NCBI RefSeq assembly: GCF_019711195.1
Contig: NZ_CP081299.1
Span: 4,684,501-4,748,500, forward strand
Origin: Dyadobacter sp. NIV53
GTDB lineage: Bacteria; Bacteroidota; Bacteroidia; Cytophagales; Spirosomataceae
Reading direction: 5' to 3'
DNA length: 64,000 nucleotides
Under the pieces are notes generated by a model, which did not search any database, had not been told where the DNA came from, and saw nothing but the letters and a program-made list of their open reading frames with translations. The position numbers and the translations under genes were made by a program. Position 1 is the stretch's first letter, and each line of letters opens with the position of its first letter. Below are positions 9,826 to 18,983 of this stretch, in pieces.

Positions 9826-10944
9826 TTAAGCTTCTATCAAAATATTTTTATTCATTGCCAATGATTCCGTTCCCATACTTCTCAGCATTCTTACATGCGA
9901 ACCTAATGCATTGATAAAGTCTGATTTGGCATTATAGTCCAGGCCAAATTCCTGTGCTGTTGCTTTCACAATTGGTGACAAAGCATGATAATGGATATGT
10001 GAAATTGATGGAAATAAATGATGTTCTATCTGGTAATCCAATCCGCCAATATACCAGGATAAAATACGATTCTTGCCTGCAAAATTTGAGGTGGTTTGTA
10101 ATTGATGTACAGCCCATGCATTTTCAATACTCCCGGAATTATCCGGTTCAGGCTGATCAACTCCTTCTACTACATGCGCCATTTGAAAAACGGTACTCAA
10201 TATAATTCCTGCGGTACAATGCATGGCCATAAATCCAAGAAACCACTGCCCGAATGTCAGGGAAGTGAAACAGAGCGGAACGACACAAATAAAAGCAACA
10301 TAGGCAAGTTTACTAACAATCAATCTGATAAGTTCATTTCTTGGGAAAGGTTTGGTCAGCCCGGATTTTGACATTTTATTAAACAAAGAGATTTCCTTGA
10401 AGTCTTTCCAAAGAAAAGAAATAGTCATCAGGCTATACAGGAAAAAAGCATATATGTGCTGAAAGCGGTGGATGCTTTTCTTCTTTTCCTGAAATGATAA
10501 GCGAAGTAGAAATTTTCCTGTAATATCTTCATCTACCTCATGAATATTTGTGTAAGTATGATGAAGCCTGTTATGCTGTACTTCCCAATTGTAAGCATTA
10601 CCGCCTAGAAGATAGATAGAAGCACCAAAAAATTTGTTTAAAGCATTGGAATTGGCCAAAGAACCATGAATAGCATCGTGCATTACCGACATGCCCACAC
10701 CTGCCACACCAAGCCCCATAACAATTGCCAGACCTAGCATTGCCAGATTAGAAAAATAACCTGACATGATTAAAATATAAGGAACCATATACAGGCTAAG
10801 CATGAATAAAGCTTTGTATATAATTTTTGATCCGCCTGATTTACTGATGTTATTAACAGAGAAGTATTGGTCTACACGCTGTCGTAGAGTTGGGAAAAAA
10901 GAGCTTTTTCCCAGGTTTGTAAATTTAATCTTTTGGTATTGCAT
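9826..10944 (-). CDS. Membrane fatty acid (acyl-CoA/acyl-lipid) desaturase
   Basis: About 372 residues from the chosen ATG. The three histidine boxes of front-end/linoleoyl-type desaturases are present: HDAIH at residues 89-93, HNRLHH at 124-129, and QIEHHLFP near the C-terminus, which has Q in place of the first His as in delta-6-type and related enzymes. Hydrophobic segments separate the boxes. The enzyme would use a di-iron centre to add a double bond to membrane fatty acids. An upstream in-frame ATG at 10992 would add 16 hydrophobic residues; the MQYQKIKF start is preferred because it begins a soluble N-terminus typical of the family. It is convergent with the efflux operon. Confidence 0.88.
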   Translation of the reverse strand: MQYQKIKFTNLGKSSFFPTLRQRVDQYFSVNNISKSGGSKIIYKALFMLSLYMVPYILIMSGYFSNLAMLGLAIVMGLGVAGVGMSVMHDAIHGSLANSNALNKFFGASIYLLGGNAYNWEVQHNRLHHTYTNIHEVDEDITGKFLLRLSFQEKKKSIHRFQHIYAFFLYSLMTISFLWKDFKEISLFNKMSKSGLTKPFPRNELIRLIVSKLAYVAFICVVPLCFTSLTFGQWFLGFMAMHCTAGIILSTVFQMAHVVEGVDQPEPDNSGSIENAWAVHQLQTTSNFAGKNRILSWYIGGLDYQIEHHLFPSISHIHYHALSPIVKATAQEFGLDYNAKSDFINALGSHVRMLRSMGTESLAMNKNILIEA

Positions 10945-11120
10945 AAAGCAGAAATAGATGATGAAGCCATAAAGAAGATTCTCTTCCTTCAACTCCTATT
11001 GAACGGTGTTTAGTTAGATTTATTTGCTAAAAATAAATATAATTTTCTGTGTTTCAGGAAATTATTCCAAATAAATGATGTAACTCCCAATATTATTATG
11101 CAAAAATTAAATATAGATAC

Positions 11121-11150
11121 AAAAAATTAGGCTGGCGTATAGCCAGCCCA
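11121..11150 (-). terminator. Rho-independent terminator of metK
   Basis: Read on the minus strand, GGCTGGC (11148-11142) and GCCAGCC (11136-11130) form a 7-bp GC-rich stem with a 5-nt loop. It is followed by AATTTTTT and lies about 30 nt past the metK stop codon. Confidence 0.8.
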
Positions 11151-11178
11151 ATTGTATTCCCTAAAATATAACGACTTA

Positions 11179-12459
11179 TTATAAAGTAAATTTAGACTTG
11201 ATTTGATCAACAAAGTCAAGTTTTTCCCACGTAAACAATTCAACCTCAACGGTTTTCTCTTCGCCATTAGCAGCTTTGAAAGTCTTCGTAACAATTTCAT
11301 TTTTCCGACCCATATGACCATACGCAGCAGTTTCAGAGTAAATCGGGTTGCGAAGCTTTAAACGCTGCTCGATTGCATACGGGCGCATGTCAAAAATCTC
11401 CCCAATTTTCAAAGCAATTTCTCCGTCATGAAGGCCGGTTTTTGAAGTGCCATACGTGTTGATATACAATCCGCAAGGTTCAGCCACACCAATAGCATAA
11501 GAGATCTGAACCAATACTTCATCGCAAAGGCCTGATGCAACCATATTTTTAGCAATGTGACGCGTTGCATATGCAGCCGAACGGTCTACTTTGGAAGGAT
11601 CCTTTCCTGAAAATGCTCCACCACCATGTGCACCTTTACCACCATAAGTATCTACGATAATTTTACGGCCTGTAAGACCTGTATCACCATGAGGTCCACC
11701 AATTACAAATTTTCCTGTTGGATTGATATGGTGAGTAATTTCTCCTGTAAATAGTTTTTGCAACTCAGGCGTTAATTTAGCCTTTACACGTGGAAGTACA
11801 ATGCTGATAATATCTGCTTTGATCTTAGCCAGCATGGTTTCTTCTGAATCGAAATCATCATGTTGTGTGGAAACTACGATAGTGTCTATTCGTAAAGGAA
11901 CGTTTTCATCACTATATTCAATAGTAACCTGCGACTTTGCATCCGGACGAAGATAAGGAATCAGATTAGGTTCATTATTCCGAATGTAAGACATTTCCTG
12001 AAGGATTTTGTGTGCCAAATCCAAAGCAAGAGGCATGTAATTTTCAGTTTCGCGTGTGGCGTAACCAAACATCATTCCCTGATCTCCTGCTCCCTGCGCA
12101 TTTGCTTTATCTTCAAAACTTTCAGAAACTACTGCACGGTCAACACCCTGGTTAATGTCCTCACTTTGATCATGGATCGCAGAAAGTATACCGCAGGAAT
12201 TGGCTTCAAACATATATTCACTTTTCGTGTAACCAATTTTTCTGATTACTTCGCGGGTAATTTTTTGAACATCCAGATAGGTATTGGTTTTCACCTCTCC
12301 GGCCAAAACAACCTGGCCTGTAGTTACCAGCGTTTCACATGCAACTTTACTATTTGTATCCCAGGCTAAAAAATTGTCAATCAAAGCATCGGAAATCTGA
12401 TCTGCTACTTTATCGGGATGTCCTTCAGAAACGGACTCCGAGGTGAATAAATATGGCAT
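11179..12459 (-). CDS. metK: S-adenosylmethionine synthase
   Basis: 426 residues, full length. It makes S-adenosylmethionine from methionine and ATP in the cytoplasm. Family signatures are all visible: FTSESVSEGHPDKVADQISD at the N-terminus, the methionine-loop region GAGDQGMMFGYA, and the P-loop-like GGGAFSGKDPSKVDRSAAY with its conserved Lys and Asp residues. A 30-residue C-terminal extension ending in KFTL is common in Bacteroidota MetK. A terminator follows the gene. The next gene upstream on the same strand, lipA, encodes a SAM-dependent enzyme, but a terminator separates them, so co-transcription is unlikely. Confidence 0.98.
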   Translation of the reverse strand: MPYLFTSESVSEGHPDKVADQISDALIDNFLAWDTNSKVACETLVTTGQVVLAGEVKTNTYLDVQKITREVIRKIGYTKSEYMFEANSCGILSAIHDQSEDINQGVDRAVVSESFEDKANAQGAGDQGMMFGYATRETENYMPLALDLAHKILQEMSYIRNNEPNLIPYLRPDAKSQVTIEYSDENVPLRIDTIVVSTQHDDFDSEETMLAKIKADIISIVLPRVKAKLTPELQKLFTGEITHHINPTGKFVIGGPHGDTGLTGRKIIVDTYGGKGAHGGGAFSGKDPSKVDRSAAYATRHIAKNMVASGLCDEVLVQISYAIGVAEPCGLYINTYGTSKTGLHDGEIALKIGEIFDMRPYAIEQRLKLRNPIYSETAAYGHMGRKNEIVTKTFKAANGEEKTVEVELFTWEKLDFVDQIKSKFTL

Positions 12460-12617
12460 AAAACTTACTTATTTTGGATGTAGTACTTAGTGTGAATGTT
12501 TTTTGAAGTCTAAATATCAGATTGCAAAATTGAACTTTTTTAAGAGATTAACCAAATTTCAAGTTTGAAAAATTAGGTAGATCTTTTGACAATTAAGTGA
12601 AAGAAAAATCTACGAAA

Positions 12618-12655
12618 AACAAAAAGCCCCGTCTATTAATGTCAGACAAGGCTTT
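12618..12655 (-). terminator. Terminator downstream of lipA
   Basis: On the minus strand AAAGCCTTGTCT (12655-12644) pairs with AGACGGGGCTTT (12634-12623), using two G-T wobbles and a 9-nt loop, and is followed by a short T-rich run. It sits 25 nt after the lipA stop codon. Confidence 0.75.
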
Positions 12656-12679
12656 CTGTTATTTATAAAAAAGAAAAGA

Positions 12680-13561
12680 TCATTTGATAGGGACATTTAC
12701 ATGACGTTCTGCATGATAGCTTGAGCGGACTAACGGGCCTGATTCAACATATTTTAGACCACGTTTCAAACCCTCTTCTCTATAGTTGTCAAACATTTCA
12801 GGAGTGATCCATTCAATTACTTCGTGATGCATTTTGGTTGGCTGTAAATATTGGCCAAGCGTAAGAATATGGAGCCCGTTTTCAGCAAGATCGTCCATTG
12901 CTGTGTATACTTCATCCTGAGTTTCTCCTAATCCAAGCATAATACCTGATTTGGTACGCTGCCCGAACTCGTTGGTCCTTTTAATCTGTTCCAGACTGCG
13001 GGCATATTTAGCCTGAGGACGAACCGAACGATATAAACGTTCAACCGTTTCCATGTTGTGCGAAACAACCTCCTGGCCAGCTTCGATCATATGGATCAAT
13101 GCGTCCCAATTATTTTTTACATCCGGAATTAATGTTTCTATTGTCGTTTCGGGCGTATTTTCTTTTACCTGCCTTACTGTCTGATACCAGATTTCAGCAC
13201 CTCTGTCTTTCAGTTCATCCCTGTTAACCGATGTAAGAACAGCATGTTTTACCTGCATTAGTTTAATAGCTTCTGCTACACGCCGCGGTTCATCAGTATC
13301 ATATTCGTTAGGGCGGCCGGTTGCTACTGCACAAAAACTATAGCTTCTTGTACATACATTTCCTAGTATCATAAAGGTTGCTGTTCCTGCTCCCCAGCAT
13401 TCACCCATATTAGGACAATTTCCACTCTCGCAAATAGTATGCAGTTTATAATTATCAACCAACTGACGCACTTTACGGAATTCTGGGCCTGCAGGAAGTT
13501 TTACTCTAAGCCAGTCGGGTCTTTTTTTGCGCTCTGATGTAATAACTGGTAATTCAATCAT
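12680..13561 (-). CDS. lipA: Lipoyl synthase with a missing radical-SAM cysteine
   Basis: 293 residues, normal length. LipA inserts two sulfur atoms into protein-bound octanoyl groups, using two 4Fe-4S clusters. The auxiliary cluster motif is intact (Cys44, Cys49, Cys55 in CESGNCPNMGEC), as is the C-terminal RSSYHA serine motif that completes that cluster. The radical-SAM motif should be CxxxCxxC but reads CTRSYSFC: Cys70 and Cys77 are present and position 74 is Tyr, encoded by TAT where TGT is expected. The middle cysteine binds the SAM cluster and is essential in all characterised members. A single G-to-A change would explain it, either as a mutation or a sequence error. The rest of the protein looks well conserved. 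Confidence 0.93.
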   Translation of the reverse strand: MIELPVITSERKKRPDWLRVKLPAGPEFRKVRQLVDNYKLHTICESGNCPNMGECWGAGTATFMILGNVCTRSYSFCAVATGRPNEYDTDEPRRVAEAIKLMQVKHAVLTSVNRDELKDRGAEIWYQTVRQVKENTPETTIETLIPDVKNNWDALIHMIEAGQEVVSHNMETVERLYRSVRPQAKYARSLEQIKRTNEFGQRTKSGIMLGLGETQDEVYTAMDDLAENGLHILTLGQYLQPTKMHHEVIEWITPEMFDNYREEGLKRGLKYVESGPLVRSSYHAERHVNVPIK

Positions 13562-13627
13562 AATTTAATTTATATCGCTGACAGTCAACTTTATTTATTT
13601 TTGATTGTCGGTTAATAACTTTTGTGT

Positions 13628-14401
13628 TTATCTTTTTTTGCTTCCGAAATAAAGCGTGATGTAGCCGGATGAATAAAAACTACGGTTTTCAGAATAAGCC
13701 ATGATCTGAACCTGTCGCGTAAATGCTTCTGCGATAAATCCAACCTCTACTCCGGTTACGTTATCCCGAAACGCACTTAGCTCAAAACTTACAGCAGTTT
13801 TTAAGTGAATGCCCGGTACGATCTTTGTCTGGCCAAAACCCTGGAAAAAGCTTCCCGCTCCAATAGCTCCGTCATAAGGATCTGATCCGCTGGAAGGATC
13901 AATTTTAAGTGCCCTTGTTACAACACGTCCATCTGATCCCTGAAACTGAACCATATAAGGTTTTTCAAGACCTAAAGAAGGACCAGCTGCTACAATACCA
14001 CTAATAGAAATCCCTTCATCTTCATGCCTGTTAAATAAGGTAATTTCCCGCCCGTACTCCGGCCTGAGCACAAATAAATAATTTCTTTTACCATAAACAA
14101 ACCGTGCACCGGTAACAAAATCCTGTTGGGAAATTTCTTTTGGATGTTTCACATTAACCAATTCAAGAGCCAGGTACTGATATTGGTTCTTGCCAAAGAG
14201 CTTGGAAGAAAGTGCAGAAGATCGTCTGAATACGGCGCCTCCTAAAATCCCTGAATTGGTATTTGTGGTAATTCCGCCAGAGGTGAAGGTTTTATAAGTA
14301 TCTTCACTTTCCTCAAGGACCTTCGCACGTCGCTGGGCATACATATCTGTCGACATAACGACAAGAATAGAGGCGAAAAGTAAAAATTTTACACGGATCA
14401 T
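13628..14401 (-). CDS. Exported envelope protein, probable outer-membrane beta barrel
   Basis: 257 residues from the ATG at 14401, chosen because it begins directly with the signal peptide MIRVKFLLFASILVV and a cleavage region ending in MYAQ. An ATG at 14434 would add 11 residues before the signal. The mature part has alternating strands and ends in SSGYITLYFGSKKR, a C-terminal beta-strand typical of outer-membrane barrels. I do not recognise a named family. It lies upstream of lipA on the same strand with a 66-nt gap, and divergent from waaA. Confidence 0.7.
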   Translation of the reverse strand: MIRVKFLLFASILVVMSTDMYAQRRAKVLEESEDTYKTFTSGGITTNTNSGILGGAVFRRSSALSSKLFGKNQYQYLALELVNVKHPKEISQQDFVTGARFVYGKRNYLFVLRPEYGREITLFNRHEDEGISISGIVAAGPSLGLEKPYMVQFQGSDGRVVTRALKIDPSSGSDPYDGAIGAGSFFQGFGQTKIVPGIHLKTAVSFELSAFRDNVTGVEVGFIAEAFTRQVQIMAYSENRSFYSSGYITLYFGSKKR

Positions 14402-14654
14402 AAAACAGGTATATCTCTCGGTGACAACGATCATAATGTGGTATCAACAGTGAATATACTAATTATTAGCTTATCCGTGTTGAGTCCGGTTTCAGTTTAA
14501 CGGTTTTTTGTACATTTATGTTCTTTAACATTTAAAGAAAATATAAATACACATTGTTTCAATCATTCATTTACAAGTACATATATTTTTTAACGTATGG
14601 AACGATTTGAAAATTGAATCATTTTGTATATAAAGTTATCAAACAATTTACGTA

Positions 14655-15914
14655 TTGAGCGAATTTTTGTATCAAATATTTATGGCTGTTTTTCAGGCAG
14701 CTATGTATGCAGGAGCCTGGTTTAGCCCCAAAATTAAGCAGGGTATTGAAGGTAGAAAAGAGTTGCTGAAAAAGCTGGAGTTATCCTTGCCAGCTTTGGT
14801 TAACGGACGCCAGGTAGCTTGGTTTCATGCAGCCTCCCTTGGTGAATTTGAACAGGGAAGGCCGGTCATGGAAAAATTCAGGATCAGATATCCGGATCAT
14901 TTTATTCTTCTTACGTTTTTTTCACCATCCGGTTATGAGATCAGGAAAAATTATGGCGGGGCAGATCATATTTGTTATCTTCCAATTGATACGAAAAAAA
15001 ATGCGATGAGGTTTGTTCAGCTGGTTAAGCCTCAGATCGTATTCTTTATCAAATATGAATTCTGGTTTAACTACCTCCGGGAGCTCAGAGAAAATAACGC
15101 ATACATACTTTCCTTTTCAACGATTTTTCGGCCGGGACAAGCTTTTTTTAAATCTTACGGTGGATTTTACCGAAAATTGCTTACTTATTTTGATCACATT
15201 CTGGTTCAGAATCAAGAATCCCTGGATTTAATGCACCAGATTGGCATCAATAATTGCTCACTTGCGGGTGATTCCCGCTTCGACCGGGTTAGCACAATTG
15301 CAGATAATGTAATAGACCTTCCACTGATCGCCCGGTTTCTGGAAGGAAAACCTTGTCTGGTTGCAGGTTCGGTGTGGGAGGCGGACATGCAGGTACTCAT
15401 TCCAGCTCTTAATGCATTGAAAGAACCCCTGAAAGTCATTATTGCTCCACATGAAATTAAACCGGAAGAAATTGCAACATGGCGGAAAAAGATATCCGGT
15501 TCATCTGTTCTCTATTCTGAATACAAGAAAAATACTGACAATCAGCCTTACAATTGTTTGATCATAGATAACATTGGTATGCTTTCTTCACTTTATCGTT
15601 ATGGCACTGTGGCTTATATCGGTGGATCATTTGGTTCAGGTCTGCACAATATACTGGAAGCGGCTACATTTGGACTGCCAGTTATTTTTGGTAACAAAGG
15701 ATATCATAAGTTCCAGGAAGCCAAAGATTTAATTCTGGAAGGCGGGGCAGTTGCAGTAGCGGATTCAAATGAAATTACGCAACTGTTAAGTAACTGGAAT
15801 CACAATCCAGAAATACGCATGGCTATCGGTGATATTAGCAGGAATTATGTGGTTTCCAGAAAAGGTGCCACGGATAAAATTATGCAGGAAACGGAAAAAT
15901 TATTAGACAGATAA
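14655..15914 (+). CDS. waaA: 3-deoxy-D-manno-octulosonic acid (Kdo) transferase
   Basis: 419 residues. The enzyme adds Kdo from CMP-Kdo to lipid A precursor at the inner membrane. Recognisable parts are the N-terminal hydrophobic anchor, WFHAASLGEFEQGRPVMEKF (the GT-B acceptor-domain signature with its Glu), KYEFWFNYL, the domain-linking SFSTIFRPGQAFF, and the C-terminal nucleotide site AYIGGSFGSGLHNILEAATF. The start used is TTG at 14655, since the anchor seems to begin there; ATG at 14682 is an alternative that removes nine residues. The gene is divergent from the outer-membrane protein gene and convergent with the ROK regulator. Confidence 0.95.
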   Translation: MSEFLYQIFMAVFQAAMYAGAWFSPKIKQGIEGRKELLKKLELSLPALVNGRQVAWFHAASLGEFEQGRPVMEKFRIRYPDHFILLTFFSPSGYEIRKNYGGADHICYLPIDTKKNAMRFVQLVKPQIVFFIKYEFWFNYLRELRENNAYILSFSTIFRPGQAFFKSYGGFYRKLLTYFDHILVQNQESLDLMHQIGINNCSLAGDSRFDRVSTIADNVIDLPLIARFLEGKPCLVAGSVWEADMQVLIPALNALKEPLKVIIAPHEIKPEEIATWRKKISGSSVLYSEYKKNTDNQPYNCLIIDNIGMLSSLYRYGTVAYIGGSFGSGLHNILEAATFGLPVIFGNKGYHKFQEAKDLILEGGAVAVADSNEITQLLSNWNHNPEIRMAIGDISRNYVVSRKGATDKIMQETEKLLDR

Positions 15915-15958
15915 CCGAAACCAATAGATGATTTTCCTTTTGATTTCAGTTATCTGTC
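15906..15958. terminator. Hairpin between convergent waaA and ROK genes
   Basis: GACAGATAACCGAAACC (15906-15922) and GATTTCAGTTATCTGTC (15942-15958) form a 17-bp stem with two wobble positions. The left arm contains the waaA stop codon. It can serve both directions. Confidence 0.6.
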
Positions 15959-15968
15959 CATTTATATT

Positions 15969-17192
15969 TCAAGGGAATTCCTTAACAATCAAATTTTCAA
16001 ACAGATATGCCTGAGTACCTAATAACCGGGCACTGGCTCCCAGTTTTGAAACATGAATTGATAATGAATTTTTAAAATCTGACAGGCAGTATTTATTAAT
16101 TGCCTGCTCAATCGGATTGGAGATAAACGGACCTGCTTCCGCTAAAAGTCCTCCAACTATAATGACTTCGGGATTGAAAAGATGGACAGCCGTTGCAAGT
16201 CCTTTTCCCAATTCAATTCCTACATTGCTTAACAGATCTATTGAAAATTCATCACCTGCGTGTACTGCTTCAATAATATGTGATGTATCTAACAAATCCA
16301 GGTCATTGTTTACAATTTGTGACAGGATAGTTGCTCTTCCGCTTAAAATCTCATCTTTTGCCTGGCGAATTAATGCCATCGCAGAAGTGATCGTATCCAG
16401 GCAGCCGATTTTCCCACAATGGCATAATATACCGTCAGGTTTAACCTGAATATGCCCTAATTCACCTGCAAAGCCGGAAGCTCCGTTAAATAATTCTCCA
16501 TTAATGATAATTCCCAATCCTACGCCCCAGTCAATATTAATAGTCAGGACATGAGATTTTTCCTTGGCATACCCAAAGCGGTGTTCTCCTATTGTGGTTG
16601 CTTTGGTATCGTTAAACAGATAGACCGGTAATTTGAAATGCTTACGCAAATGAGCTACCAGCGGCATGCCGTCCGTAGTGAGGTTGAGATAGGTAAGGTT
16701 AGTGCCCTGCGAAGAATTGATCAGTCCCGGCATGGTGACACCGATACCCCAAAGGCTGCTATAGTCAATGTTACCCGATTCCAGAAACTCACTGGTGGCT
16801 GTAAATAATTCGTTAAGGAAAGAAGAAGAATCGTCGAGCCGGATATTGATTTTACGCTTTACAACAAGCTGGTTATGCAAATCAAAAATGACCAGTTGTG
16901 TGTCATGGCGGTTAATATCCATGATCAGCGTTAAGTATTTCTTGGGGTTAAGTCCGTACAATACAGGTGGCCTTCCAGCTCTGGCCGGACCTGTGCCCGA
17001 TTCGGTGATCCATCCTTCACGTATCAGCTCGTTTACAATACCAGTAGCAGACGGTATACTCGCATGGAACATACGCGCCATTTTATTTATTGACGTATCT
17101 CCGGATTGATATAAGTGGAGCAACAGGTTACTTCTGACCCGGTTTTTTTTTATATCTATAACAGAATTTGGCTCCTCAGCAACTAAGTTCAT
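15969..17192 (-). CDS. ROK family transcriptional regulator (NagC/XylR-like)
   Basis: 407 residues. The N-terminal winged helix-turn-helix (about residues 10-75; SGDTSINKMARMFHASIPSA) is followed by a ROK sugar-kinase-like domain. That domain has the ROK zinc signature CHCGKIGCLD, the GWGVGLG-like loop (NIDWGVGLGIIINGELF) and an ATP-site-like IIVGGLLAEAG. Proteins of this form repress sugar genes and respond to a sugar or sugar phosphate. Its target is not clear: the neighbours are waaA and rsgA, while amino-sugar genes lie at 50-54 kb in the window. A 360-nt AT-rich region upstream leaves room for self-control. Confidence 0.88.
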   Translation of the reverse strand: MNLVAEEPNSVIDIKKNRVRSNLLLHLYQSGDTSINKMARMFHASIPSATGIVNELIREGWITESGTGPARAGRPPVLYGLNPKKYLTLIMDINRHDTQLVIFDLHNQLVVKRKINIRLDDSSSFLNELFTATSEFLESGNIDYSSLWGIGVTMPGLINSSQGTNLTYLNLTTDGMPLVAHLRKHFKLPVYLFNDTKATTIGEHRFGYAKEKSHVLTINIDWGVGLGIIINGELFNGASGFAGELGHIQVKPDGILCHCGKIGCLDTITSAMALIRQAKDEILSGRATILSQIVNNDLDLLDTSHIIEAVHAGDEFSIDLLSNVGIELGKGLATAVHLFNPEVIIVGGLLAEAGPFISNPIEQAINKYCLSDFKNSLSIHVSKLGASARLLGTQAYLFENLIVKEFP

Positions 17193-17552
17193 ATGGGGGT
17201 AGGCAATACAATTAATAACTTATTTATTAATATTTATTAATAATTAGTTAAATGTATAAAAAAAGTTTCAAAAAGACTTTATTAACTAAAAACTTGTTTT
17301 CCGGTAAATTTCGGTTTAAAATTCGACAATGAGTAAAAAAATATAAGTGATATCTTAAATTGGGTTTAAGAGTTATGGCGGTGTATAGTTGGTTTCTCGT
17401 AAATACCGGTTTCTATACCTTTGTGAAAAACAGCCTTGGCCGAAAACTACTTAATCTGCCTGGATAGTTCAAGCGTTAAATATGATTGCAGCAACCTGCT
17501 GATAAACTTCTGTTATATTCGTTTATTGCATAAATATTGATTGAAATAGAGA
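17193..17552. promoter_or_regulatory. AT-rich intergenic region between ROK regulator and rsgA, with possible promoter
   Basis: 360 nt between divergent genes. The left part (17205-17290) is very AT-rich with repeated TTATTAAT-like tracts that could bind the ROK regulator; this is inference. TACCTTTG at 17416-17423 matches the TAnnTTTG box, with TTG at 17389-17391 at a slightly long spacing of 24 nt. It would drive rsgA from about 130 nt upstream. I see no gene in the region. Confidence 0.35.
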
Positions 17553-18488
17553 ATGGTATTAGAAAAAGGCCTGGTTCTGCGTTCCACAGGTTCCTGGTAT
17601 GAAGTGAGGGATGTTCGTGATGGGCACATTTGGCAATGCAGACTAAAAGGTAAATTCAAGAATCTGGGTTTAAAAGTAACCAACCCGCTCGCTGTGGGTG
17701 ATTATGTGCGTTTTGAAATTGAGAACGAGACGGAAAACTTTGGGATTATTCACGAAATAGTGCCAAGGACAAATTATGTGATCCGTAGCTCTGTCCATAA
17801 AACGGCACATGCACATCTTCTGGCTGCAAATGTTGATCAGGCTATACTGATTGCAACACTGGTATTTCCTCGTACTTCTTTAGGTTTTATGGATCGCTTT
17901 CTGGTAGCGATCGAATCTTTCCGGATTCCCGGGATCATTGTTTTTAATAAGCAGGATCTGCTGAATGATGCCATGAAAGAATTTCAGGATGAACTGATGG
18001 AAATGTATGAAGATATAGGATATCAGTGCCTGGCTATTACGGCTCTGGAGCAGGAAGGGCTGCAGGTTTTTGAAGAATTACTGAAAGGGAAAGTTTCCCT
18101 GCTTTCCGGCCATTCCGGTGTTGGTAAGTCCACTCTGGTAAATTCCATTGCTCCCGGCCTCACCATTAAAACCCAGGAAGTTTCCAGTTTTGCAAACAAA
18201 GGTGTTCATACGACTACTTTTGCCGAAATGTTTGAGCTGGGAAAAGATACTTTCATTATTGACTCTCCGGGTATAAAGGAATTGGGATTGGCTGATATGA
18301 AACCGGAGGAAATAAGTCATTATTTCCCGGAAATGAGAAAGTTGTTAAATCAATGCAGGTTTAATAATTGCCAGCATATTAATGAACCTGGCTGTGCCGT
18401 GAAAGACGGTATTAATGCGGGTGAGATTTCTATCAGCCGCTATGAAAGTTACCTGAGTATGGTAGGAGGAGGGGATAACAGGAAATAA
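17553..18488 (+). CDS. rsgA: Ribosome small subunit-dependent GTPase A
   Basis: 311 residues. RsgA is a circularly permuted GTPase that helps late 30S subunit maturation. The N-terminal OB fold (residues 1-70) is followed by the permuted GTPase order: G4 (NKQDLL), G5 region, then G1 (LSGHSGVGKSTL), G2 (GVHTTT) and G3 (DSPGIKEL). The C-terminal zinc-knuckle has the expected Cys and His residues (CRFNNCQHINEPGC). The stop codon overlaps an ATG of the following frame (TAATG at 18486-18490), and the epimerase gene begins 66 nt further on, so the two are probably transcribed together. Confidence 0.97.
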   Translation: MVLEKGLVLRSTGSWYEVRDVRDGHIWQCRLKGKFKNLGLKVTNPLAVGDYVRFEIENETENFGIIHEIVPRTNYVIRSSVHKTAHAHLLAANVDQAILIATLVFPRTSLGFMDRFLVAIESFRIPGIIVFNKQDLLNDAMKEFQDELMEMYEDIGYQCLAITALEQEGLQVFEELLKGKVSLLSGHSGVGKSTLVNSIAPGLTIKTQEVSSFANKGVHTTTFAEMFELGKDTFIIDSPGIKELGLADMKPEEISHYFPEMRKLLNQCRFNNCQHINEPGCAVKDGINAGEISISRYESYLSMVGGGDNRK

Positions 18489-18553
18489 TGACACGGTCTG
18501 AACGGCAGAGCCGGGCTGAACGACATACCCACCAAACCAAAACGGCCAAAAGC

Positions 18554-18960
18554 ATGCTCACAAACGTAGAACACATCGGAATTGCTGTAAAAGATCTTAA
18601 TTCAGCCGAAGAACTCTACTCAAAACTATTCAATATCCTGCCTTACAAAAGAGAAACAATTCATTCCGAATCTGTTAATACTTCGTTTTTTAAGATCAAT
18701 CAAACAAAGATAGAGCTACTGGAAGCAACTGATCCAAACAGCGTCATTGCAAAATTTATTGAAAAAAAGGAGAAGGCTTCCACCATATGGCATTTGAAGT
18801 CGATGATATAATTTCTGAAATGAGGAGATTAAAAGATGAAGGATTTATACTCTTAAGCGAAACACCTAAACCAGGAGCCGACAATAAGTTGGTATGTTTC
18901 CTTCATCCAAAAAGTACCAGTGGAATATTGATTGAATTATGTCAGGAAATAAAGAGCTGA
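18554..18960 (+). CDS. mce: Methylmalonyl-CoA epimerase, frame broken at an A7 run
   Basis: The start at 18554 (LTNVEHIGIAVKDL) matches the family start; a frame-extended ATG at 18488 adds 22 residues unlike the family. The enzyme interconverts methylmalonyl-CoA epimers; the N-terminal His of EHIGIAV is a metal ligand. In the starting frame translation ends at 18811 after 85 residues. A -1 shift at 18763-18769 (A AAA AAG in frame) restores GEGFHHMAFEVDDI with its metal His, then continues to TGA at 18958-18960, giving about 135 residues, the usual length. The heptamer is the classic -1 slippery sequence, but a missing A in the run explains it equally well. Confidence 0.85.
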
Positions 18961-18983
18961 CAAAATTATTTATTTCAACAATT

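Noticed and set aside
18488..18553. Longer start for methylmalonyl-CoA epimerase at the ATG overlapping the rsgA stop
   Set aside because: The extra 22 residues are polar and low-complexity and unlike the family; the family start is at 18554. Translational coupling remains possible.
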